DNA of 64,000 nucleotides. Origin: RGIG9060 sp045645985 (GTDB lineage Bacteria; Spirochaetota; Spirochaetia; Treponematales; Treponemataceae). Made by a program: the position numbers and the translations under genes. The stretch's first letter is position 1. Each line of letters starts with the position of its first letter. The DNA is taken from assembly GCA_045645985.1 (NCBI GenBank), contig JAZRJV010000055.1:1-64000 (forward strand), in the 5' to 3' direction. This document shows, piece by piece, positions 25,523-34,369 of the stretch. The notes under the pieces are model-generated. The model saw only the letters and a list, made by a program, of their open reading frames with translations, searched no databases and was not told where the DNA came from.

Positions 25523-26350
25523 ATGTACTTCAAAAAATTTGATGATTTAACTTTTGCAGATCATTATATGTTTGAGAAAGTTTTACATGAAAATCAGGAT
25601 GTGTGCCAAGAACTTTTAGAACGGTTGCTTAAAATTAATATTGACCATATTGAATATCCAGAAATTGAAAAAACTATCAGTCCTTATTACGAAACAAAAG
25701 GTGTTAGACTTGATGTTTATGTAAAAGACAGTGACAACGTTTTTGACATCGAACTTCAAAATATAAATGATGAAGATTTGTCATTACGTACTCGATTTTA
25801 TCAGTCTATGTTGGATTCAGATAATTTGCTAAAGGGACAACATTATGCAGAACTACCAACAAGTTTTGTTATCTTCATTTGTAGATACGATCCGTTTAGT
25901 AATGATTTACCAATTTACACTTTTGAAAATCGATGTTTGGAAAATCTTGAAATTTCATTAAACGACAAAAGCATCAAAAAAATTTTTAATGCAACAGCTT
26001 ACAACCAAGAAAAAGACCTAGAAATTTCAGCTTTTTTAGAGTATATTTATAATCAAGAAGCTGTTGATGATTTTACAAGCAAACTCACATCCATTGTTGA
26101 AAGAATAAAAAAACAAGAAGTCAACAGAAAGGAATACAATTCTATGAATTTACATGACCAAGACAACTTTCGACGCGGCAAGAAAGAAGGCTACTCTACT
26201 GGTCTTTCCGATGGAATTTCTCAAGGGGAACAACAAAAAGCTATTGAGACTGCTAAAAATATGTTATCTGCTTCTTTGGGTACTTTAGAACAAATTGCAC
26301 AAATTACAAATCTTCCTTTAGATACTGTAAAAGATTTAGCAGAAAAATAA
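25523..26350 (+). CDS. Rpn/PD-(D/E)XK nuclease family putative transposase
   Basis: The 275-residue protein fits the Rpn group of recombination-promoting nucleases often labelled PD-(D/E)XK transposase. It opens DLTFADHYMFEKVLHE and has the nuclease core GVRLDVYVKDSDNVFDIELQ (about residues 72-91), with Asp and Glu-x-Gln in the expected order. FVIFICRYDPF and a Gly-rich KEGYSTGLSDGISQGEQ tail are also typical. Such genes occur in many copies in spirochaete and Bacteroidetes genomes. I see no inverted repeats or target duplication around it, so it does not look like a recent insertion. Confidence 0.85.
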   Translation: MYFKKFDDLTFADHYMFEKVLHENQDVCQELLERLLKINIDHIEYPEIEKTISPYYETKGVRLDVYVKDSDNVFDIELQNINDEDLSLRTRFYQSMLDSDNLLKGQHYAELPTSFVIFICRYDPFSNDLPIYTFENRCLENLEISLNDKSIKKIFNATAYNQEKDLEISAFLEYIYNQEAVDDFTSKLTSIVERIKKQEVNRKEYNSMNLHDQDNFRRGKKEGYSTGLSDGISQGEQQKAIETAKNMLSASLGTLEQIAQITNLPLDTVKDLAEK

Positions 26351-26390
26351 TTTATTTATAATACTAAATTAAGTAATTTTTTTGTAAATA

Positions 26391-26453
26391 AAAAAGCTTT
26401 CCGATAAACAAAAGTGAATTACACATTTTAGATTTATCGAAAAGCATTTTTTT
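26391..26453. terminator. Bidirectional terminator between the Rpn gene and fprA
   Basis: AAAAAGCTTTCCGATAAA (26391-26408) pairs imperfectly with TTTATCGAAAAGCATTTTTTT (26433-26453), with T tracts in both directions. It lies between converging genes. Confidence 0.75.
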
Positions 26454-26476
26454 TGAATATATAATTTTTTAGTTTT

Positions 26477-27628
26477 TTACAAAATTTCGTCTGCAAGTTT
26501 TTCTAACGATAGGATTGTATCATCATTCATTGCAGTTTTGATAGTTACAACTGTTGGACAGAAAGTTATATTCTTGCTATTTTCAAACATCTTTGTCATA
26601 ACTTTTGCAGCAAGTGGATTCCAAGTTCCATTTTCAATTAAGCCGATTTTTCGGTTTTGATAATTTCTGTCTGTTAGGTGATGAATAAATTCTTTCATGA
26701 ATGGAAAAATATCATTTGTGTAAGTTGTTGTTGCTAAAACGATTTTTCCGTATTTAAAAGCGTCTTCTACACATTCAGCCATATCTTCACGGGCAAGGTC
26801 TGCTACAGCAACTTTTGGACAGCCTTTTTCTTTTAGAATTTCTGCAAATTTTTCAACTGCTTTTTTTGTGTTCCCATAAACTGAAGTATATGCAACAAAA
26901 ACGCCTTCTGTTTCTGGCTTGTAAGATGACCAAGTGTCGTAAAGATTGATGTAGTATTCAAGATTTTCTGATAAAACTGGTCCATGCAAAGGGCAGATAA
27001 TTTTTACATCAATTCCAGAAAGTTTTTTTAGCACAGACTGAACTGCATCTCCAAATTTTCCAACGATTCCAAAATAATATCGTCTAGCTTCACAAGCCCA
27101 TTCTTCTTCAACATCTAACGCACCAAATTTTCCAAAACCGTCGGCGCTGAACAAAACTTTGTCTGTGCTTTCGTAAGACATTATAACTTCTGGCCAGTGC
27201 ACATTTGGAGCAGTTACAAAATTCAATTTATGTTTGCCAAGTTCAAGTGTGCTTCCTTCTGATACAACAATTTGTCGTTCAGCAAAATCTGTGCCAAAAT
27301 AATTTTTCATCATTACAAAAGCAAGTTTTGAAGAAACAATTTTTGCAGTTGGGAATGTTTCCATAAATTTTTTGATGTTAGCAGAATGATCCATTTCCAT
27401 ATGATGAACTACAAGATAATCTGGTGATTTTCCTGCAAGTTCATTTTTGATATTTGAAATCCATTGGTCGCCAAAGTTTGCATCAACTGAATCCATTACA
27501 GCAATTTTTTCGTCCAAAATTAAATATGAATTGTATGACATCCCGTTGGGAACGATAAATTGACCTTCGAATAAATCTATTTGGTGGTCATTTACGCCAA
27601 CATATTTTATATCGTTTGTAACTTGCAT
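26477..27628 (-). CDS. fprA: Flavodiiron protein (A-type flavoprotein)
   Basis: The 383-residue protein joins a metallo-beta-lactamase-like diiron domain (about 1-245) and a flavodoxin domain (about 250-383). Diiron ligands are visible in HHMEMDHSANI, NVHWPEVIM, FSADGFGKFG and CPLHGPVL. The FMN loop is TSVYGNTKKA. Such enzymes reduce O2 to water or NO to N2O and protect anaerobes. A GGAGTG ribosome-binding site precedes the ATG. No rubredoxin or rubrerythrin gene is adjacent. Confidence 0.94.
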   Translation of the reverse strand: MQVTNDIKYVGVNDHQIDLFEGQFIVPNGMSYNSYLILDEKIAVMDSVDANFGDQWISNIKNELAGKSPDYLVVHHMEMDHSANIKKFMETFPTAKIVSSKLAFVMMKNYFGTDFAERQIVVSEGSTLELGKHKLNFVTAPNVHWPEVIMSYESTDKVLFSADGFGKFGALDVEEEWACEARRYYFGIVGKFGDAVQSVLKKLSGIDVKIICPLHGPVLSENLEYYINLYDTWSSYKPETEGVFVAYTSVYGNTKKAVEKFAEILKEKGCPKVAVADLAREDMAECVEDAFKYGKIVLATTTYTNDIFPFMKEFIHHLTDRNYQNRKIGLIENGTWNPLAAKVMTKMFENSKNITFCPTVVTIKTAMNDDTILSLEKLADEIL

Positions 27629-27675
27629 CTTTCACTCCAGATATTTATTTCTTCTATAATAAGTATAATCAAAAT

Positions 27676-28344
27676 TTATTTGTTCTTCTTTCGTTTTTTC
27701 AAAAAGAAAAGTAAAACTGAACTAATTAAAAGTACAATAAGAATTTGAATTATCACCCAATAGAAAACGCCGATTTTTCCATCGCCAAGTTGAAACCAAG
27801 AATTTGCTTTGTAGTCTAAAAAGAAATATGGAACAAATAGATTTCCGTTAAATCTAATTCCAACTTTTGTGCAGAACATTACAAAGACAAAGTAGAGAAG
27901 TGGAGTTATCAAGGCTAACAAAAAAGTTTTTTTAGTGATTTTTAATTTATAATCAAATGCAAAAAAATCTACCAAAGATAAAATTGGAACAAAAATGTGT
28001 GTGAAAAAATTGTAAATTGCAAATGGTTCCAAATCAAAATTGTATGCCAAGGCTTGTGGATACAAAATAAAATTAAAAACTAAACCTGTTAAAGTTATTG
28101 CTACAGTAAAAATGAATTTCAAAGCGTAAACAACTTGTGGAATTTGTCCATTTTTTCTGAGCAAGAAAAACAAACTAATTAAACTGATAATTCCAATTTC
28201 GATATTACTTTGAATTGTGTAATACAAAAAATGTGCTGGATTAAAAAATCCTTCTTGCATTAGTGAAGTATAAACTCCAATAATAACTCCAACTACAAGT
28301 AAAAGTTTTGAAATTATTGAAATTAAATTTTCTTTTTTATTCAT
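27676..28344 (-). CDS. Pr6Pr/FAR-17a-like membrane protein
   Basis: A 222-residue protein with six predicted membrane segments and a basic tail (KKRKKNK). The pattern of YYTIQSNIEIG in the second segment and the conserved NFFTHIFVPILSLVDFFAF matches the Pr6Pr (FAR-17a/AIG1-like) family. Some eukaryotic relatives hydrolyse fatty acid esters; bacterial function is unknown. It lies 25 bases downstream of the DUF1295 gene and 48 bases upstream of fprA. Confidence 0.75.
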   Translation of the reverse strand: MNKKENLISIISKLLLVVGVIIGVYTSLMQEGFFNPAHFLYYTIQSNIEIGIISLISLFFLLRKNGQIPQVVYALKFIFTVAITLTGLVFNFILYPQALAYNFDLEPFAIYNFFTHIFVPILSLVDFFAFDYKLKITKKTFLLALITPLLYFVFVMFCTKVGIRFNGNLFVPYFFLDYKANSWFQLGDGKIGVFYWVIIQILIVLLISSVLLFFLKKRKKNK

Positions 28345-28369
28345 AAAAACCTCTTTTAAAAATATAATT

Positions 28370-29272
28370 TTATTTTGTTTCCTTTGTCATTTTAGGTAAA
28401 GGAAGTAACATCCTTGTTTCTTTTTTGTATTGTTCAAAGCCTTCTTTTCTGGATTGATGTCCTTCTGCTAAAGGAATACTGATGAACAAAAACAAAAGTG
28501 TATTTGCAAAGGCACCAATTAACATTACAGGATTTTTATTCAATGCAAAAAATGATGATAATCCAATGCCCCACCACATTAAAATTTCTGCAAGATAATT
28601 TGGATGGCGAGAATATTTCCAAACGCCTTCTCTGATAAAACCGTAAGTTGAAGTATTTGAAGAATCTTTGCTTTTATTTTTTCTGAATTTGTGCATTTGA
28701 ATATCAGCAGTTCCTTGTAAAATTACTGCAAAAATTGAAAGTGCAAAACACAAAATATTTATCCAAGAAAATGAGGCTTGTTCATTTTGAAAAACAAAAA
28801 CTGCCGGAAGAATACAAGCGTAAACTATCAATGTTGGCACCATGTGAATTCCCACAAAATTTACTAAAGGATAAAAGAACTTTGTTTTTTCTTTTAACAT
28901 TGTGTATCGCCAGTCTTGATGAGCTAATCCTTTGAAGGTGTATGCCCAGTTTGCAGTAAGTCTGATAGCCCAAATAAAAACTGCAATCAACAAAAGCAAT
29001 CTTAAAGTTGTGATTTGTTTTCCGATTGTAAAAGCAAGTAAAATTACTGGTGGTTGTACACTCCAGTATGGGTCATAAACAGAAGCGTTTTTGAAAATTA
29101 CGCTAAAAACAAAAGTGATAACAGTTGCAACAACATCAGCAATTAAAAGTCGCCAATAAAATGGAATTGTATCATTTAAAAATTGATAAGTATAAATTCC
29201 ACCAAAAGTTGCAAGTACATAAACAATTAAAATAATTAAATAACTCAAAATTCTTTTTTCATTTGTTTTCAT
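28370..29272 (-). CDS. DUF1295 / steroid 5-alpha-reductase-like membrane protein
   Basis: About 300 residues with seven or so membrane segments. The C-terminal half contains the isoprenylcysteine methyltransferase/5-alpha-reductase signature: GVWKYSRHPNYLAEILMWWG around residue 220. Substrate unknown, probably a lipid. The ATG at 29272 is preferred over the TTG six bases upstream. A TAAACT box lies six bases before it. Cotranscription with the Pr6Pr gene suggests a joint role in membrane-lipid metabolism, which is inference. Confidence 0.82.
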   Translation of the reverse strand: MKTNEKRILSYLIILIVYVLATFGGIYTYQFLNDTIPFYWRLLIADVVATVITFVFSVIFKNASVYDPYWSVQPPVILLAFTIGKQITTLRLLLLIAVFIWAIRLTANWAYTFKGLAHQDWRYTMLKEKTKFFYPLVNFVGIHMVPTLIVYACILPAVFVFQNEQASFSWINILCFALSIFAVILQGTADIQMHKFRKNKSKDSSNTSTYGFIREGVWKYSRHPNYLAEILMWWGIGLSSFFALNKNPVMLIGAFANTLLFLFISIPLAEGHQSRKEGFEQYKKETRMLLPLPKMTKETK

Positions 29273-29317
29273 AATCAAAGTTTAATACAGATTTTCTTTT
29301 TTGCACAGATGTAAGAT

Positions 29318-30946
29318 ATGGTTATCGTAAACTTTTTTTATTTCTTGCTCTCTTGTATTTTCTTGTGTATAATTCTTTTTATGGCTGAAAATTTTACATC
29401 AAAAACAGATTTTACATCTTCATTTAATATTGATAAAAAATATTGTTTTAAAGTTTCTCTTGTTTATTTAGCAAGTGTTTTGTTTGCTAATTTTATGGCT
29501 CATCTGCTTCCAGTTACTGTAGATATTCCCGTTGCCTATACAGCGGATATGCTTGTATGGAAAAATTTTGTTGATTCAAATGAAATATTGATAACTTCTC
29601 TTACTATTATCGTGTTTCTTATTCCTTCAATAATTTGCATAAAAGACAGTTTATCAATTTTACATGCAAAGGAAGACATAATTGCAGCACAAAAAGTTGT
29701 TAATCTTCCTATTAAGTATTCTTTATTAGGAATTCTTGGCTGGATTTTATCCTTTATAGTAGAAGTAATTTTTTGTATATATGCAAAATTCACATTTAAT
29801 ATAAATCTTACATATATTCTGTTTAGCTCTTTGATTTTTATAGTTTTAGAATCAATTTTTAGTTTTGTTGTTTCTTATTTTGTTACAGAAACAGTAAACC
29901 GAAGTGCTGTTTTACCTCGGCTTTTTCCAGAAGGTAAGGTTTCAAAAATCCCAGGCGTGAAAAAGTTTTCTTTGAATTTTTTATTTATCTTCTTTTTTAT
30001 TACAGTTTCACTTTTTCCGATAATTTTTATTTTATCATCCTTTGTGTCTGTGCAAATAAATAATCAAATTCCTATAAATTGGAATACCATTAAAATATCA
30101 ATTATCCTTTTTGTCAGTTCTCTAACTTTAACAATCGTTTTTATGAGAATCTTTACAGTTCCTCTAACAAAGTTAATTGAAGGAACAGAAAAAATTACAA
30201 AAGGCGATTATTCTGTAAAAGTTAAAAATATTTCAAATGATGAATTGGGACTTTTATCTGACACTTTCAATGAAATGGCAGAATCATTAAAAGAAAAGGA
30301 ATTTATCCGAGATACCTTTGGAAAAGTTGTTGACCCAGAAATTCGCGACCATCTTTTAAGTGGAAATATTTCTCTTGGTGGCGAAAATTGTGATGTTACT
30401 GTAATGTTTTGTGATATTCGAGGCTTTACTTCACTTTCCGAAAGTATGAAACCTGAAGCGGTCGTAAATCTTTTGAATCAATATTTTACCCAAATGGGAA
30501 AATGTATTTCAAAAAATCATGGTGTTATCAATAAATATATCGGGGATGCTGTGATGGCAATTTTTGGTGCTCCAGTAAAATCAGAAAATCATGCTTTTGA
30601 TGCTTACAATGCCGCTTTGGAAATGAAAAAAACGCTTGAATTTCTTAATGAAAAATTTTCAAAAGAAGGATTAAATCAAATTTCTTTTGGAATTGGTTTA
30701 CATTCTGGTTCAGTTCTTGCAGGAAACATTGGGGCAGAAAATCGAATGGAATACACAGTAATCGGTGATACAGTAAATACAGCAAGTAGAATTGAATCTC
30801 TTTGCAAAATTTACAATACAGATTTATTGATTTCTGAAACCACACTAAACAAAATTTGTTCATCAAAAGAAAACATCGATTTTAATTTTGTTGCCGATGC
30901 CGAAATCCGAGGAAAAACTGAAACTGTAAAACTTTATTCATGGTAA
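29318..30946 (+). CDS. Membrane-bound adenylate/guanylate cyclase with HAMP domain
   Basis: The 542-residue class III nucleotide cyclase has six or so N-terminal membrane segments (to about residue 280), a HAMP linker (RIFTVPLTKLIEGTEKITKG, then NDELGLLSDTFNEMAESL) and a C-terminal catalytic domain. Metal-binding Asp residues lie in VMFCDIRGFT (about 365) and KYIGDAVMAIFG (about 409), and HSGSVLAGNIG and GDTVNTASRIE are standard. It makes cAMP or cGMP in response to an unknown membrane signal. The true start is uncertain, and the ATG at 29381 is an alternative. Confidence 0.9.
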   Translation: MVIVNFFYFLLSCIFLCIILFMAENFTSKTDFTSSFNIDKKYCFKVSLVYLASVLFANFMAHLLPVTVDIPVAYTADMLVWKNFVDSNEILITSLTIIVFLIPSIICIKDSLSILHAKEDIIAAQKVVNLPIKYSLLGILGWILSFIVEVIFCIYAKFTFNINLTYILFSSLIFIVLESIFSFVVSYFVTETVNRSAVLPRLFPEGKVSKIPGVKKFSLNFLFIFFFITVSLFPIIFILSSFVSVQINNQIPINWNTIKISIILFVSSLTLTIVFMRIFTVPLTKLIEGTEKITKGDYSVKVKNISNDELGLLSDTFNEMAESLKEKEFIRDTFGKVVDPEIRDHLLSGNISLGGENCDVTVMFCDIRGFTSLSESMKPEAVVNLLNQYFTQMGKCISKNHGVINKYIGDAVMAIFGAPVKSENHAFDAYNAALEMKKTLEFLNEKFSKEGLNQISFGIGLHSGSVLAGNIGAENRMEYTVIGDTVNTASRIESLCKIYNTDLLISETTLNKICSSKENIDFNFVADAEIRGKTETVKLYSW

Positions 30947-30949
30947 AAA

Positions 30950-30983
30950 TTTATCATGAAACAAAAATGTTTCTATTGATAAA
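30950..30983 (+). terminator. Hairpin after the cyclase gene
   Basis: TTTATCA (30950-30956) pairs with TGATAAA (30977-30983) around an inner GAAAC/GTTTC stem. The T tract is poor on the plus strand, so termination may be partial. Confidence 0.4.
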
Positions 30984-31054
30984 AATATTTCTTGCTCTAT
31001 ATAAAATCTATGATAAAATGATATGTACACATTGTTTAAAAGGAGCAAAATCTT

Positions 31055-31216
31055 ATGACAAATGAAAAAGCATTAAAAGCACTTAAAGAAATTAAAACTT
31101 ATTGTGCCGCATCACTTCTTGATGAGCTTGATTATGTTATCAAAGTAATGGAAAAACTTATCAAAGATGATGTAACTGAACCTCTAACAGCTGATTTTTC
31201 AAAATTAAAAGATTAA
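31055..31216 (+). CDS. Small protein upstream of nhaC (53 residues)
   Basis: A 53-residue ORF begins MTNEKALKALKEIKTYCAAS and ends ADFSKLKD. It has an AAAAGGAGC ribosome-binding site at proper spacing and codon use like its neighbours. It is predicted almost entirely helical and soluble. It ends 26 bases before the NhaC gene, so the two are probably cotranscribed. I do not recognise a family. Confidence 0.7.
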   Translation: MTNEKALKALKEIKTYCAASLLDELDYVIKVMEKLIKDDVTEPLTADFSKLKD

Positions 31217-31242
31217 TGATTTTTATAGGAGTTTTTTAGAAA

Positions 31243-32730
31243 ATGGTAGGAACATTTTGGTCGCTAGTACCTGCAATCGTTGCTATTGCTCTAGCGTTGA
31301 TTACAAAAGAAGTTTATTCTTCACTTTTTATCGGAATCCTTATCGGTGGAGCTTTTTATTCTGGGCTTTCATTCACAGGATTTTTTACACATGTTTTTCA
31401 AGATGGATTTATAGCACAACTTTCAGATAGCTATAATGTTGGTATTTTGCTTTTCCTTGTAGTTTTAGGAATCATGGTTGCTTTGATGAACAAAGCTGGT
31501 GGTTCTGCTGCTTTCGGAAACTGGGCAAAAAAACATATCAAGACAAAAGTTGGTGCTCAAATTGCAACAATCTGTCTTGGAATTATGATTTTTATTGACG
31601 ACTATTTTAACTGTTTAACAGTTGGTAGTGTTATGCGCCCTGTAACTGATAAATACAAAGTTTCAAGAGAAAAATTAGCATATCTTATCGATGCAACAGC
31701 TGCTCCAGTTTGTATTATCGCTCCAATTTCTTCTTGGGCCGCTGCAGTTTCTGGTTTCGTTACAGAAGGCGAAAACGGTCTTGCACTTTTTATCAGCGCA
31801 ATTCCTTACAACTTTTACGCACTTCTTACTCTTGTAATGATGTTTGTTATGGTTTTTATGAAAACTGAATTTGGTGCAATGTCAAAATACGAAAAAGCAC
31901 TTCAAATAATGAATGATGTAGACGAATCTATCGAAAAACCAATCGGAAACGGAAAAGTTATCGACCTTGTTTTCCCAATTATCACTTTGATTGTAATGTG
32001 TACTCTCGGAATGATTTATTCAGGTGGATTCTTTACAGAAGGCGAAACTCAATGGGATTTTATCAATTCATTTGCAAATTCTGATGCTTCTGTTGGTCTT
32101 GTTTTAGGTTCATTTGCAACTTTGATTGTTACAATTTTTGTTTATGTAATTAGAAAAGTTCTTCCTTTCAAAGATTGTATGGCTTGTGTTCCAGACGGAT
32201 TTAAAGCAATGGTTCCTGCAATTATTATTTTGTCACTTGCTTGGACACTTAAAGCAATGACAGACAGTCTTGGTGCAAAAGATTTTGTTGCAACTCTCGT
32301 TAGTGGAAGTGCCGCAGGATTTATGAATTTCTTACCAGCAATTATCTTTGTTATTGCTTGTGGATTGGCTTTTGCAACTGGAACTTCTTGGGGAACATTC
32401 GGTATTTTGATTCCAATTTGTATCGCAGTTTTCCCAGATTCATCAGACGCTTTACGAGTTATTTCAATTTCAGCTTGTATGGCAGGTGCTGTTTGTGGAG
32501 ATCACTGTTCACCAATTTCGGACACAACAATTATGGCAAGTGCTGGAGCTCAATGTGACCATGTAAAACATGTTGAAACTCAGTTGCCTTATGCATTAAC
32601 TGTTGCTGCAATTTCTTTTGTAACATATATCGTTGCAGGATTTACAAAATCTGCTGTAGTTTCCTTGATTTTTGGTATTGCAGTTACAATCGGATTTATT
32701 TATTTTATGAAAAAACGTAATGCAAAATAA
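31243..32730 (+). CDS. Na+/H+ antiporter, NhaC family
   Basis: The 495-residue protein has about eleven membrane segments. It contains family motifs such as FFTHVFQDGF, IMIFIDDYFNCLTVGSVMRP (charged residues within the membrane), APVCIIAPISSWAAAVSG, GTSWGTFGILIP and CGDHCSPISDTTIMAS. It probably exchanges cytoplasmic Na+ for H+, though NhaC relatives can also transport organic acids. An AGGAG ribosome-binding site precedes the ATG. Confidence 0.9.
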   Translation: MVGTFWSLVPAIVAIALALITKEVYSSLFIGILIGGAFYSGLSFTGFFTHVFQDGFIAQLSDSYNVGILLFLVVLGIMVALMNKAGGSAAFGNWAKKHIKTKVGAQIATICLGIMIFIDDYFNCLTVGSVMRPVTDKYKVSREKLAYLIDATAAPVCIIAPISSWAAAVSGFVTEGENGLALFISAIPYNFYALLTLVMMFVMVFMKTEFGAMSKYEKALQIMNDVDESIEKPIGNGKVIDLVFPIITLIVMCTLGMIYSGGFFTEGETQWDFINSFANSDASVGLVLGSFATLIVTIFVYVIRKVLPFKDCMACVPDGFKAMVPAIIILSLAWTLKAMTDSLGAKDFVATLVSGSAAGFMNFLPAIIFVIACGLAFATGTSWGTFGILIPICIAVFPDSSDALRVISISACMAGAVCGDHCSPISDTTIMASAGAQCDHVKHVETQLPYALTVAAISFVTYIVAGFTKSAVVSLIFGIAVTIGFIYFMKKRNAK

Positions 32731-32751
32731 TTGCGTTACGAAAAAATATTA

Positions 32752-32779
32752 TTAGGTTGCTTACTTTTTAAGTAACCTA
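32752..32779 (+). terminator. Hairpin between nhaC and the secreted protein gene
   Basis: TTAGGTTGCTTA pairs with TAAGTAACCTAA with one mismatch and a short T loop. It lacks a downstream T tract, so it may be a processing or attenuation structure instead of a full terminator. Confidence 0.4.
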
Positions 32780-32795
32780 AAATGGAGGATTTATA

Positions 32796-33170
32796 ATGAA
32801 AAAATTATTTTTAGTTACATTGATTTTTGCAATGTTGACAGTTGGAGCTTTTGCTTTAGACAAAGGTGATTTCCCTACAGGTTCATGGATCGATGAAAAC
32901 TGGAATGGTGAATGGTTTTTCAGCGTTGAAGAAATTCAATTAAAAGATTCTGTAACAGGTGAATTGATTTTTGCTTTTACAGATGATGTAATTTCAAACT
33001 TCAAACTTACACCTTCAACAAAAGGTCTTGAATTGAAATTTTCTTGTGATCAAACAAACAGAAATTACACATTTAGAAAACCATTAACTTTAAGCACAGA
33101 TTTGGAACTTACAGTTGAACCAATGGGAAGTGATGTTGTTTACACAACAAACATCAAATTCAAAAAATAA
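32796..33170 (+). CDS. Secreted protein of unknown function
   Basis: A 124-residue protein with a clear signal peptide (MKKLFLVTLIFAMLTVGAFA, cleavage before LDKGDF). The mature part is rich in alternating beta-type residues and Thr, compatible with a small beta sandwich. GSWIDENWNGEWFF resembles the start of lipocalin-like or META-like exported domains, but I cannot assign one. A strong GGAGG precedes the ATG. It is the last gene before a bidirectional terminator. Confidence 0.75.
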   Translation: MKKLFLVTLIFAMLTVGAFALDKGDFPTGSWIDENWNGEWFFSVEEIQLKDSVTGELIFAFTDDVISNFKLTPSTKGLELKFSCDQTNRNYTFRKPLTLSTDLELTVEPMGSDVVYTTNIKFKK

Positions 33171-33250
33171 TTTTTAATTTACTTGCAATTTTTTAGCTAA
33201 CTTTTTGCTTTTAATTTTGCAAGTGAATTTTGTAAATTATTTTTGCAATA

Positions 33251-33297
33251 AAAAAGCGACAGACTTGAACTGATATGTTTTCAAATCTGTCGCTTTT
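33251..33297. terminator. Bidirectional terminator
   Basis: AAAAAGCGACAGA (33251-33263) pairs with TCTGTCGCTTTT (33286-33297), with T tracts on both strands. It separates the secreted-protein gene from the converging PASTA gene. Confidence 0.85.
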
Positions 33298-33342
33298 ATT
33301 TTATCAAAAAGATTTATTTTCTTTTCTTAAAAACTAATCGAA

Positions 33343-34350
33343 TTATTGAACTGTTCTTCTAATTGCTTCTTTATCGTAAATTGAAAGTACTAAAATAGAA
33401 TTTCTTGGAACAACATAAGGAATTGTCAACAATCCACCTGGGTGCATAATTGAAGCAATTTGATATCTTTCATCTTCTGGAGTGATTGCTTCAAGTTTAA
33501 TTTGAAGTGCGTAAGCATACTCAGGTAATTCTTCTGTAAAGATTCCGTAAACTTCTTCATCTGTAGAAGTTTCTGGATAAGCGATAACAGCACTCACTCT
33601 AGAATAAGTATCTACCCAAGAACCATCGTTTGGAAGTTGAGAAACTACAGTTCCAGCTTTTTCACCTTTTTCAACTGGACGAGAAGTAAATTCAAAAACG
33701 ATTTTGCTTCTTGTCATTTGTAAAAGTGTATCGTTTATGGAAAGTCCAACAAGATTTGGAACTTTTGCTTTTTCGTGCTCTGGACCGCGACTTACAACTA
33801 ATTTCAATTTAATTGGTTCAGAAATATTTGTGTCTGCAGCTGGTTCTTGTGCAATAATTGTTCCTGCTTCAGCTTTGTTATATTCGTACATTGGTTCATC
33901 AAGAACGATTAAAGCCTTTACTGAAGAAGTGAACAAAGATTGAAGATGCATTTTTACATCATCAAGTTTTTGCCCTACAAAGTTTTCAACTCTATCGATA
34001 ACAACACCACGACTTACAACTAAGTCAATTCTTCTTCCAGCTTTTACGATTGTTCCTGGTTTTGGACTTTGTTCAAGAACTCTGCCTTTTTCATCTGGTG
34101 AGTTTGAATATCTAAGCTGAATACGAGGATAAAGTTCTTTTACTTCCATATCAAGACAAGCTGTTGTAAATTCCTTGCCAACTACATCTGGAACCATAAC
34201 TTCTTCTGAACCTTTTACAGAAAGAAAGAAAACTCCAACAGTAATAATTCCCATTAAAACAATCAATCCAATAGAAAGAATCAACAAGGATTTTCCATTA
34301 GATTGGAGAGATTCTAAAAAGTCTTGAAAATCATTCCATAAATTTTTCAT
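33343..34350 (-). CDS. PASTA-domain membrane protein
   Basis: The 335-residue protein has a short cytoplasmic N-terminus, one membrane segment (about residues 20-43) and three PASTA repeats outside (starting near VPDVVGKEF, IDRVENFVGQKLDD and AKVPNLVGLSIND). A 70-residue C-terminal extension follows. PASTA domains bind peptidoglycan or beta-lactams; here there is no kinase or penicillin-binding domain, as in other spirochaete PASTA proteins. It is the last gene of a def-fmt-PASTA cluster and has a GAGG ribosome-binding site. Confidence 0.88.
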   Translation of the reverse strand: MKNLWNDFQDFLESLQSNGKSLLILSIGLIVLMGIITVGVFFLSVKGSEEVMVPDVVGKEFTTACLDMEVKELYPRIQLRYSNSPDEKGRVLEQSPKPGTIVKAGRRIDLVVSRGVVIDRVENFVGQKLDDVKMHLQSLFTSSVKALIVLDEPMYEYNKAEAGTIIAQEPAADTNISEPIKLKLVVSRGPEHEKAKVPNLVGLSINDTLLQMTRSKIVFEFTSRPVEKGEKAGTVVSQLPNDGSWVDTYSRVSAVIAYPETSTDEEVYGIFTEELPEYAYALQIKLEAITPEDERYQIASIMHPGGLLTIPYVVPRNSILVLSIYDKEAIRRTVQ

Positions 34351-34369
34351 AACGACCTCATTTTATCAT

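Noticed and set aside
25523..26350. Recent insertion of the Rpn-type gene as a mobile element
   Set aside because: No flanking inverted repeats or target-site duplication are visible, and base composition matches the neighbours.
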